A stretch of DNA of 5,143 nucleotides from an uncultured Lachnospiraceae bacterium (GTDB lineage: Bacteria > Bacillota > Clostridia > Lachnospirales > Lachnospiraceae). The notes under the pieces are model-generated. The model worked only from the letters and a program-made list of their open reading frames with translations, was not told the DNA's origin and did not search any database. Below are positions 1 through 5,143 of the stretch, piece after piece. The position numbers were made by a program, and so were the translations under genes. The stretch is taken from positions 1-5,143 of the forward strand of contig CAMWUP010000189.1 of NCBI GenBank assembly GCA_947177465.1. The letters are read 5' to 3'. Numbering within the stretch: the first letter of the stretch is position 1; the number at the start of each line of letters is the position of its first letter.

Positions 1-1
1 T

Positions 2-582
2 GGTCTTCATTGTTCAAAGAGATTTAGCGGAAGATATGAAACCATTCTTTGGTTACAAAGTCGGACGAATATACCTTTAATCTTGATGATGTCCGTATTC
101 CTTCCAAGTATCCCGGAAAGAGATATTTTAAAGGGGAAAAAAGAGGGCAAATCAGCGGCAATCCCAAAGGAAAAAATCCGGAAGATGTCTGGGAGATGAC
201 GTTGGAACGCCTTGTTGATGATTGGGATGCGCAAATATGGGAAATACCCAATGTCAAAAATAATCATCCGGAAAAAGTTGCTCATCCTTGCCAGTTTCCT
301 GTCGAATTGGTTGAGAGATGTGTTCTGGCATTGACCAATGAAGGCGACATAGTTTACGACCCGTTTGCGGGAGTCGGTTCTTCGCTTATAGCCGCATTAA
401 AAAATAATCGTGAAGCCTATGGCTCGGAATTAGAGCAGTCTTATGTGGACATTGGGTTAGAAAGAATAGAAAAGCTTTCTGAAGACGCATTGAAAACTCG
501 TCCTATCTACAAAAAAATATGGGTGCCCAGTCCAAATGATAAGGTAGCGCAAATCCCTGAGGAATGGAGAAAGGTAACATGA
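2..582 (+). CDS. Site-specific DNA methyltransferase of the restriction-modification module, C-terminal part, with an apparent frameshift
   Basis: This is the back half of an S-adenosylmethionine-dependent DNA methyltransferase that would protect the recognition site of the adjacent endonuclease. Reading +2 from position 2 gives a stretch ending RFSGRYETILW. The protein continues in frame +1 from about position 52 as VTKSDEYTFNLDDVRIPSKYPGKR, so one base is missing near 53. Further on are GNPKGKNPEDVW, the HPCQFPVELVERC segment (about 283-324), the SAM-binding DPFAGVGSS loop (358-384) and an acidic residue in YGSELEQSYVDIGLERI. SAM loop at the C-terminal end places it in the beta class (m4C or m6A); the SPPY/DPPY catalytic motif would lie upstream of the window. 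A TTG at 49 could open a 177-residue ORF, but this is probably an artefact of the frameshift. Its stop overlaps the endonuclease start by ATGA. N4-cytosine specificity is plausible by analogy with the BglII system. It may be a pseudogene or contain a sequencing error. Confidence 0.85.
47..60 (+). other. Apparent -1 frameshift site in the methyltransferase gene
   Basis: The codons for I-L-W end at 52 in frame +2 and T-K resumes at 55 in frame +1. Only TT stands where a Phe codon TTT would restore a continuous ILWFTK. The protein matches a methyltransferase on both sides of the break, and frame +1 upstream holds stops at 25-27 and 37-39. This is therefore a one-base loss rather than an alternative start. 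A short T run is a plausible place for either a real indel or a sequencing error. I see no classic slippery sequence for programmed frameshifting. Confidence 0.75.
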
Positions 583-1196
583 AAATCACGCAGATATACA
601 GCCATTTAAATGGCGTAGAATTTCTTATAGTTCACAAGCCTGTTTTATGGAATGAGATACAGAGTGCAATTAAAAATGTCGATGCCGGCGAAGCGTTTGA
701 TAAAATCAGCAAAGAAAAAAGCATGGTTGGAAAAATTCTATACTCTCCGTCCAAACTGAACAAGCTTTTTAAAAGTGAATTTTCCAAAAATTCCTGGCGT
801 GAAGCAAGAACGCCATATTTTGTCAATGAAGATTTACAGACCACCAGAGAAACCGTAGATATACGAGATAAGGAAATGCAGAGGCAGGCAATTATTGATA
901 GAGGATTTACTGCTTTTAATACATACAACCAAGTTGATTTTGTCAAGGAACGGGTTGCCATAGAAGTACAATTCGGCAAATATTTTTCTGTTCAATATGA
1001 CCTTCATGTTAAACATACTTTTTTCTATGGTCGGGGAGATATTGATGTTGGAGTTGAAATCATTCCCATGCATAGTTTAATGTCTCAAATGTCAAGTGGA
1101 GTTGCATGGTATGAAAATGAATTAACAAATATTGTACGTGAAGGACGTTCAAATCCATCAGTTCCGATTGTTCTTATAGGAATTGAACCGGACTGA
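579..1196 (+). CDS. Type II restriction endonuclease, BglII/BstYI family (predicted RGATCY specificity)
   Basis: This is a 205-residue type II endonuclease that should cut double-stranded DNA at a palindromic GATC-centred hexamer. The catalytic signature of the BglII/BstYI family is present as D120, E129 and Q131 within VDFVKERVAIEVQFGKY. The spacing equals that of BglII (D84, E93, Q95, from memory). The N-terminal MKITQIYSHLNGVEFL and the C-terminal SVPIVLIGI closely resemble BstYI as I recall it, and BstYI is almost the same length (about 203). RGATCY is therefore the best guess for specificity. I chose the ATG at 579 because GGAGAAAGG (566-574) sits at good spacing and the start overlaps the methylase stop as ATGA. 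An ATG at 564 would add five residues but has almost no spacing from its GAGGA. The frame is intact, so the enzyme looks functional, which is odd beside a frameshifted methylase. The gene is markedly A/T-rich compared with proS, suggesting horizontal acquisition. Confidence 0.92.
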   Translation: MKITQIYSHLNGVEFLIVHKPVLWNEIQSAIKNVDAGEAFDKISKEKSMVGKILYSPSKLNKLFKSEFSKNSWREARTPYFVNEDLQTTRETVDIRDKEMQRQAIIDRGFTAFNTYNQVDFVKERVAIEVQFGKYFSVQYDLHVKHTFFYGRGDIDVGVEIIPMHSLMSQMSSGVAWYENELTNIVREGRSNPSVPIVLIGIEPD

Positions 1197-1211
1197 TTCG
1201 ATAAAAAATCC

Positions 1212-1241
1212 TTGACAACAGCCCGCCCCATGCCCTACAAT
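1212..1241 (+). promoter_or_regulatory. Sigma-A-type promoter of the proS T-box leader
   Basis: A perfect -35 box TTGACA (1212-1217) and a -10 box TACAAT (1236-1241) are separated by 18 nt. Transcription would begin near 1248, just ahead of the T-box Stem I. The promoter starts only about 15 nt after the endonuclease stop codon. I see no terminator between them, so readthrough from the restriction-modification genes is possible. Confidence 0.8.
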
Positions 1242-1263
1242 CACTACATATCAAGCATTTAGG

Positions 1264-1521
1264 CATATATGTGATTATGGCAGCGATGAGGGTTAGTAAG
1301 ATGGCGGAATATCGCAGCGAGGGAGCGTCATGGTGGAAGGCTCCTATAGGAAGCGTCCGAACCTGCCTCTGAGTCCTGTATGAAAATACAGCGCCGCGCC
1401 GGCGTTATCGGCAAAGGAGAGAATGTATCATGCATGGAGGTGCATAGAGTATACATTAAACAGGGTGGTACCGCCGGTTTTCCGGTCCCTTTTTGGGACG
1501 GATGCCGGCGTTTTTATTTTT
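1264..1521 (+). ncRNA. T-box leader (tRNA-Pro-responsive riboswitch) of proS
   Basis: This leader senses uncharged tRNA-Pro and controls readthrough into proS. Stem I base pairs GAGG (1288-1291) with CCTC (1366-1369). The specifier loop carries AGTA (1295-1298) on its 5' side and GAA-CCT-G (1359-1365) on its 3' side. CCT (1362-1364) is the proline specifier. The apical hairpin pairs GGAGC (1322-1326) with GCTCC (1340-1344) and contains the conserved TGGTGGAAG. A hairpin CTGTAT-GAAA-ATACAG follows (1376-1391), then a GC-rich region around 1392-1412 of Stem II/IIA-B type. Stem III pairs AATGTAT (1422-1428) with ATACATT (1451-1457), with an inner ATGCA/TGCAT pairing. The T-box sequence AACAGGGTGGTACCGC occupies 1459-1474. 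Its TGGT bulge (1466-1469) would pair with an ACCA acceptor end, fitting the A discriminator of bacterial tRNA-Pro. The amino-acid assignment rests on both the CCT codon and the downstream gene. Confidence 0.93.
1472..1521 (+). terminator. Intrinsic terminator of the T-box leader
   Basis: CGCCGG (1472-1477) pairs with CCGGCG (1505-1510). An inner helix, GTCCC (1485-1489) with GGGAC (1495-1499), closes a TTTTT loop. A T-rich tract interrupted by one A (1511-1521) follows. The 5' arm overlaps the T-box ACCGCC element, so binding of uncharged tRNA-Pro and antiterminator formation would exclude the terminator. Confidence 0.9.
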
Positions 1522-1558
1522 GAGGCGCGCCGCAGCACATAAGGAAAGGAAGAGGAGT

Positions 1559-3013
1559 ATGGCAGACAAAAAAATGGTAGAGGCAATTACCTCCATGGAT
1601 GAGGATTTTGCCCAATGGTACACGGATATCGTGAAAAAGGCGGAGTTAATCGATTACACCAGCGTCAAGGGCTGCATGGTGATTAAGCCGGCAGGATATG
1701 CGATTTGGGAGCTTTTGCAGAGACAGCTCGACGACAGGTTTAAGGAGGCGGGTGTGCAGAATGTCTACCTGCCCATGTTTATTCCCGAAAGCCTTTTACA
1801 GAAGGAGAAGGACCATGTGGAGGGCTTTGCGCCGGAGGTGGCGTGGGTGACGCACGGCGGTCTGCAGCCCCTTCAGGAGAGGCTTTGCGTGAGACCTACC
1901 TCTGAGACGCTGTTCTGTGATTTTTATAAAAATGATATACAGTCCTACCGTGACCTGCCCAAGGTATACAACCAGTGGTGCTCCGTTGTCCGTTGGGAAA
2001 AGGAAACCAGACCCTTCCTGCGTTCCAGAGAATTTATGTGGCAGGAGGGACATACCGCCCATGCGACGGCAGAGGAGGCGGAGGAGAGAACCGTCCAAAT
2101 GCTGAATGTATATGCGCAGTTTTGTGAGGAGGTGCTGGCGATTCCTGTTATCAAGGGACAGAAGACGGAAAAGGAAAAATTTGCAGGAGCGGAGCATACC
2201 TACACCATCGAATCCCTGATGCATGACGGCAAAGCGCTCCAGTCCGGTACCAGTCATAATTTCGGCGACGGCTTTGCCAAGGCGTTTGGCATCCAGTTTA
2301 CGGACAAGGACAATACCTTAAAGCATGTTTATCAGACCTCATGGGGCATGTCTACCCGTATCATCGGCGCCATTATTATGGTGCACGGGGATGATTCCGG
2401 TCTGGTTCTGCCGCCCAAGGTAGCGCAGGTGCAGGTGGCAATTATCCCGATTCAGCAGAAGAAGGAAGGCGTTTTGGAGAAGGCGTACGAGCTGCGTGAC
2501 CGCTTAAGGGGCAGCTTCAGGGTGAAAGTGGACGATACGGACAAGAGCCCGGGCTACAAGTTTGCAGAGGCAGAAATGAGAGGCTTCCCGCTTCGTCTGG
2601 AAATCGGACCCAAGGATATAGAGGCCGGTAAGTGCGTACTGTGCAGGCGCGATACCGGCGAAAAGATAGAAGCGGCACTTGATGACGTGGAGGAAACAGT
2701 GGCAAAATTGCTTGACACCATTCATCACGACATGCTGGAGAAGGCGAGAAAGCACAGAGATGCCCATACTTTTGTTGCCCGCAATATGGAAGAGTTTGAA
2801 AAGCTCTTTACGGCGGCAGCGCAGGGTGACAGGCAGAACGCCGGCTTTGTCAAAGCTATGTGGTGCGGCGAACAGGGATGTGAGGATATCATAAAAGAAA
2901 AACTCAGCGTTACCAGCCGTTGTATTCCTTTTGAGCAGGAGCAGCTTGCCGAGACCTGCGTATGCTGTGGAAAGCCTGCGAAGAAAATGGTTTACTGGGG
3001 CAGGGCATATTAA
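1559..3013 (+). CDS. proS: Prolyl-tRNA synthetase (type 3, archaeal/eukaryote-like form)
   Basis: This 484-residue cytoplasmic class IIa synthetase attaches proline to tRNA-Pro with ATP. The N-terminus (VEAITSMDEDFAQWYTDIVKKAEL) and the early FKEAGVQNVYLPMFIPESLL region are typical of the short type-3 enzyme, which lacks the bacterial editing insertion. Motif 2 is RWEKETRPFLRSREFMWQEGH (about 145-165) and motif 3 is SWGMSTRIIGAIIMVHGDDSG (about 261-281). The anticodon-binding domain starts near 292. The C-terminal domain carries C436-x4-C441-x25-C467-x2-C470, a zinc site with the same spacing as in the Thermus enzyme, and the protein ends in the conserved Tyr. The start at 1559 follows a purine-rich AGGAAAGGAAGAGGAG and matches the family N-terminus. 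An in-frame upstream ATG at 1493 lies inside the terminator and is rejected. Expression should depend on the proline T-box. The esterase gene starts 12 nt downstream. Confidence 0.97.
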   Translation: MADKKMVEAITSMDEDFAQWYTDIVKKAELIDYTSVKGCMVIKPAGYAIWELLQRQLDDRFKEAGVQNVYLPMFIPESLLQKEKDHVEGFAPEVAWVTHGGLQPLQERLCVRPTSETLFCDFYKNDIQSYRDLPKVYNQWCSVVRWEKETRPFLRSREFMWQEGHTAHATAEEAEERTVQMLNVYAQFCEEVLAIPVIKGQKTEKEKFAGAEHTYTIESLMHDGKALQSGTSHNFGDGFAKAFGIQFTDKDNTLKHVYQTSWGMSTRIIGAIIMVHGDDSGLVLPPKVAQVQVAIIPIQQKKEGVLEKAYELRDRLRGSFRVKVDDTDKSPGYKFAEAEMRGFPLRLEIGPKDIEAGKCVLCRRDTGEKIEAALDDVEETVAKLLDTIHHDMLEKARKHRDAHTFVARNMEEFEKLFTAAAQGDRQNAGFVKAMWCGEQGCEDIIKEKLSVTSRCIPFEQEQLAETCVCCGKPAKKMVYWGRAY

Positions 3014-3025
3014 AGGAGATAAGAC

Positions 3026-3829
3026 ATGCTTTACAGGGAAATACCGGTGCAGATGAAACATTCTGCCAATGCAAGTTTAGTGCTGTATATACAGGATTAT
3101 TCTGCGGATATGCTGGTACAGGAGCGTCCTATGGTGATACTCTGTCCCGGCGGCGGATACGATCACATTTCCGTGCGGGAGTCGGAAAGTGAGGCATTGC
3201 AGTTCCTTGCCATGGGCTGCCATGCGGCGGTGCTTCGCTATACTGTGGCGGAGAGATATACCGTGCCGCTTACGGAGCTTGCCTTTGCTGTCAAATACAT
3301 CAGGGAACATGCGGAAGAATGGCATATAGACAGAAGCAGGGTCATAGTGCAGGGCAGCTCGGCGGGCGGACATCTTGCCGCTTCTCTTGGAGTGTTCTGG
3401 CAGGAGAAATGGCTTTGGGAGCCTACAGGAGCGGATTCGGCGGAAGAGATAAAGCCGGACGGAATGTTACTCTGTTATCCTGTTATAACTGCCGAGATAT
3501 TTGCACAAAGAGGATACCTCGGCGTTCTGACAGGCGACGACGAAACGCTCTTGGAGAGGTTTTCTCTCGAGAAAAGCGTCAATCCCCATACCCCGCGCGC
3601 TTTTATCTGGCACACATTTACGGACGCTACGGTTCCGGTGGAAAATTCGCTTCTGCTTGTAAGCGCCCTGCGCCGTCACAACATTCCCACAGAGTTTCAT
3701 CTGTATCCCAAAGGACAGCATGGGCTGGCGCTGGCAAGCCCCCTGACTGCAAGCAGGGACGGCAGCCATATGCAGAAGGAATGTGAATCATGGATTGCGC
3801 TGGCACGGGTGTGGATAGAGAATCTATAG
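3026..3829 (+). CDS. Alpha/beta-hydrolase fold esterase, probable carbohydrate (acetyl) esterase
   Basis: This is a 267-residue serine hydrolase of the acetyl-esterase/BD-FAE-like branch. The oxyanion-hole motif is CPGGGY (40-45). The nucleophile elbow GSSAGG (110-115) carries S112, the acid is D200 in TFTDATVPVENS, and the base is H232 in GQHGL, so the Ser-Asp-His triad is complete. There is no signal peptide or membrane segment, so it should act in the cytoplasm. Relatives remove acetyl or feruloyl groups from xylo-oligosaccharides. Substrate is not readable from the sequence, and deacetylation is inferred from the neighbouring alpha-xylosidase. The start at 3026 follows AAGGAG (3013-3018) with 7-nt spacing. 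It lies 12 nt after proS with no terminator between them, so it is probably read from the same T-box-controlled transcript. A general lipase or peptidase role is less likely. Confidence 0.88.
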   Translation: MLYREIPVQMKHSANASLVLYIQDYSADMLVQERPMVILCPGGGYDHISVRESESEALQFLAMGCHAAVLRYTVAERYTVPLTELAFAVKYIREHAEEWHIDRSRVIVQGSSAGGHLAASLGVFWQEKWLWEPTGADSAEEIKPDGMLLCYPVITAEIFAQRGYLGVLTGDDETLLERFSLEKSVNPHTPRAFIWHTFTDATVPVENSLLLVSALRRHNIPTEFHLYPKGQHGLALASPLTASRDGSHMQKECESWIALARVWIENL

Positions 3830-3860
3830 TGTCTGCAGTTAAAATAGTAAGGTAATTCAG

Positions 3861-3914
3861 ATGAAAAAGAAGCGGTATATTTTGACTGTACTTGTACCGG
3901 TTCAGACGGTATAA
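3861..3914 (+). other. Short ORF of 17 codons, possible leader peptide or chance
   Basis: ATG at 3861 opens MKKKRYILTVLVPVQTV, ending in TAA at 3912-3914. A weak AAGG (3849-3852) sits 8 nt upstream. The positively charged start followed by hydrophobic residues resembles the beginning of a signal peptide, but it is too short to cross a membrane and overlaps the predicted promoter. It could be a remnant of a secreted-protein gene, a leader peptide on readthrough transcripts, or chance. No family is recognised. Confidence 0.2.
3893..3904. promoter_or_regulatory. Possible operator: pseudo-palindrome TGTACCGGTTCA
   Basis: The 12-mer reads TGNACCGGTNCA on both strands, with a mismatch only at the third and tenth bases. 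It is centred on CG, as are LacI-family operators, which commonly control sugar-use genes. It lies just upstream of the TATAAT box, where a bound repressor could block RNA polymerase. The match to a CcpA cre consensus is poor. The functional reading is inference; a second copy elsewhere in the genome would strengthen it. Confidence 0.35.
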
Positions 3915-3963
3915 TCAAGAACAGGAGTATAAACAAAATTTCAACAAAATTGGAGGACAGAGC

Positions 3964-5143
3964 ATGATATTCGGTAACGGATGCTGGCTGCAGAAAGAAG
4001 GCTGCGGCAGTTTTACCCCACAGGAGGTATATTTTGAAAAGGTAGAGGAGACAAAGGTAACTTTATGTCTGCCGACCACGAGGATTATGCACAGGGGCGC
4101 AACCTTGGGCGGCATCAATTTGACCATGGTGATTACATCGCCCGCGCCGGAGGTGCTGCGCGTGCAGACCTGGCATCACATGGGCGCATTGAAAAAAGGG
4201 CCGGAGTTTGAATTGTGCCAGACAGAGGAGCAGCCCCTTACGGTAACAAGCGATGAAGAGAAACTGGTGGTGACGAGCGGTACGCTGTCTCTTGAAATTG
4301 GCAAAAAGAACTGGTATATGGCTTACAAAAGGAACGGCGAAGTGATTACCAAATCGGCAGCGAAGGATTTGGCATGTATGAAGACCGACTGGAAGGGCGA
4401 CTATTACGACAAGGGCGATATCACGGAGACTTATATGCGCCAGCAGCTTTCCATGGGCGTGGGCGAGCTTATCTATGGTCTGGGCGAGCGTTTTACCGCG
4501 TTTGTCAAAAACGGACAGAGTGTTTCTATATGGAACGAGGATGGCGGAACCAGCACATACCAGTCCTACAAAAATATTCCTTTTTATATCAGTAACAAGG
4601 GCTATGGTGTTTTTGTTAATCATCCGGAAAAGGTAGAGTTTGAGATTGCAACGGAGCAGGTGACTAAGACGGAGTTTTCCGTGGAAGGCGGTTATCTGGA
4701 TTACTATTTGTTTAACGGTCCTACCATGAAAGAGGTACTGACAAGGTATACGGATTTGACGGGCAAGCCCTCGCTTCCGGCTCCCTGGACCTTCGGACTC
4801 TGGCTGTCTACTTCTTTTACCACGAATTACGATGAAGAGACGGTTATGAGCTTTGTGAACGGTATGCTGGAGAGGGATATTCCGCTTAGGACATTCCATT
4901 TTGACTGCTTCTGGATGAAGGAATTTCACTGGACTGACTTTGAGTGGGATTCCCGCGTGTTCCCCGACCCGGAGGGCATGCTGCGGCGTATCAAAGAAAA
5001 AGGACTGAATATCTGCGTGTGGATTAACCCTTATATCGGACAGGAGAGCTGCCTGTTTAAAGAGGGTATGGAAAAAGGTTACTTTGTAAAACGTTTAAAT
5101 GGTGATGTATGGCAGTGGGATATGTGGCAGCCGGGTATGGCGC
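3964..5143 (+). CDS. yicI: Alpha-xylosidase, glycoside hydrolase family 31 (YicI-like), 5' part
   Basis: The window holds the first 393 codons; YicI-type enzymes are about 770 residues long, so roughly half is missing at the right edge. The enzyme releases alpha-linked xylose from the non-reducing end of isoprimeverose or xyloglucan oligosaccharides with retention of configuration. The N-terminal beta-sandwich runs to about residue 270 and includes GELIYGLGERFTAFVKNGQ (167-185) and GGTSTYQSYKNIPFY. The catalytic barrel begins near LPAPWTFGLWLSTSFTTNYD. FHFDCFWMK gives D314, C315 and F316, equivalent to YicI D306, C307 and F308, with the Cys-Phe pair associated with xyloside preference. W353 in VWINPYIG corresponds to YicI W345. 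The catalytic nucleophile (YicI D416, KTDFGER) would lie beyond the edge. There is no signal peptide, so it should be cytoplasmic. The start follows GGAGG (3952-3956) with 7-nt spacing. The neighbouring esterase fits debranching of acetylated oligosaccharides. Confidence 0.95.
   Translation, partial: MIFGNGCWLQKEGCGSFTPQEVYFEKVEETKVTLCLPTTRIMHRGATLGGINLTMVITSPAPEVLRVQTWHHMGALKKGPEFELCQTEEQPLTVTSDEEKLVVTSGTLSLEIGKKNWYMAYKRNGEVITKSAAKDLACMKTDWKGDYYDKGDITETYMRQQLSMGVGELIYGLGERFTAFVKNGQSVSIWNEDGGTSTYQSYKNIPFYISNKGYGVFVNHPEKVEFEIATEQVTKTEFSVEGGYLDYYLFNGPTMKEVLTRYTDLTGKPSLPAPWTFGLWLSTSFTTNYDEETVMSFVNGMLERDIPLRTFHFDCFWMKEFHWTDFEWDSRVFPDPEGMLRRIKEKGLNICVWINPYIGQESCLFKEGMEKGYFVKRLNGDVWQWDMWQPGMA

Larger units (their letters stand above)
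3830..3963 (+). promoter_or_regulatory. Intergenic region with probable promoter of the GH31 gene
   Basis: A perfect TATAAT (3910-3915) lies about 50 nt before the GH31 start. The best -35-like hexamer, TTGACT (3882-3887), is 22 nt upstream, which is too far for standard spacing. At 17 nt there is only a weak TGTACT (3887-3892), so the promoter may need an activator. The region also holds a pseudo-palindrome at 3893-3904, a 9-nt direct repeat at 3932-3940 and 3943-3951, and a ribosome binding site GGAGG (3952-3956). I see no intrinsic terminator after the esterase gene, so readthrough from proS is also possible. Confidence 0.5.

Noticed and set aside
564..578. Five-residue longer start of the endonuclease at ATG 564
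   Set aside because: Its GAGGA directly abuts the ATG, whereas ATG 579 has a well-spaced GGAGAAAGG, an ATGA overlap with the methylase stop, and the BstYI-like MKI N-terminus.
1430..1447. Tiny ORF (ATG to TAG, five codons) in the T-box leader
   Set aside because: It forms the Stem III hairpin; the ATGCA/TGCAT pairing explains the sequence without translation.
1493..1558. In-frame upstream extension of proS beginning at ATG 1493
   Set aside because: It lies inside the T-box terminator hairpin and T tract, has no ribosome binding site, and adds residues absent from the family. The ATG at 1559 has a purine-rich site and matches the usual N-terminus.
2504..3061. 185-codon open frame on the minus strand opposite the end of proS
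   Set aside because: It is antisense to well-conserved ProRS sequence, with no ribosome binding site or recognisable domain.
3892..3905. CcpA cre site before the GH31 gene
   Set aside because: Only the central CG and a few other positions match the cre consensus; the flanking TG and CA fall at the wrong spacing.
3896..3910. ACCG/CGGT inverted repeat as a terminator for the esterase gene
   Set aside because: The stem is only four base pairs and no T tract follows.
4063..4929. 288-codon open frame on the minus strand
   Set aside because: It is antisense to the GH31 gene, which has clear family motifs, and its translation resembles no family I know. It is a shadow frame.

Overview
The window looks like a chromosomal segment of a Gram-positive, moderate-GC member of the Clostridia, most likely a Lachnospiraceae-type gut bacterium. 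The reasons are a T-box leader in front of an aminoacyl-tRNA synthetase gene, a type-3 (archaeal/eukaryote-like) prolyl-tRNA synthetase, strong AGGAGG-like ribosome binding sites, and plant-polysaccharide enzymes beside a housekeeping gene. This assignment is inferred from gene content and style, not from a database match.

Left part (1-1196): a type II restriction-modification module, visibly richer in A/T than the rest. It holds the C-terminal part of a beta-class (N4-cytosine or N6-adenine) DNA methyltransferase, which carries an apparent one-base frameshift near position 53. A complete BglII/BstYI-family restriction endonuclease follows, overlapping the methylase stop by ATGA. The endonuclease keeps the D-x8-E-x-Q catalytic triad and closely resembles BstYI (RGATCY).

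Middle part (1197-3013): a sigma-A promoter, a T-box leader of about 270 nt with a CCU (proline) specifier and an intrinsic terminator, and proS, encoding a 484-residue prolyl-tRNA synthetase. The leader should let transcription continue into proS when tRNA-Pro is uncharged.

Right part (3014-5143): an alpha/beta-hydrolase esterase starts 12 nt after proS and is probably cotranscribed with it. A 134-nt spacer follows, holding a TATAAT box, a TGNACCGGTNCA palindrome and a 17-codon mini-ORF. It leads into the first 393 codons of a GH31 alpha-xylosidase (YicI-like), cut by the window edge. The esterase and xylosidase together suggest processing of acetylated xylo-oligosaccharides or xyloglucan fragments inside the cell.

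The most unusual whole-window signal is the near absence of GATC. By eye I find one in 5143 bases and no RGATCY site, while GTAC, of identical composition, occurs at least ten times. This fits long-term selection by a GATC-directed restriction system, and a BstYI-like enzyme is encoded here. I saw no tRNA or rRNA genes, CRISPR arrays, insertion sequences or other obvious mobile elements. I found no convincingly novel multi-gene system.
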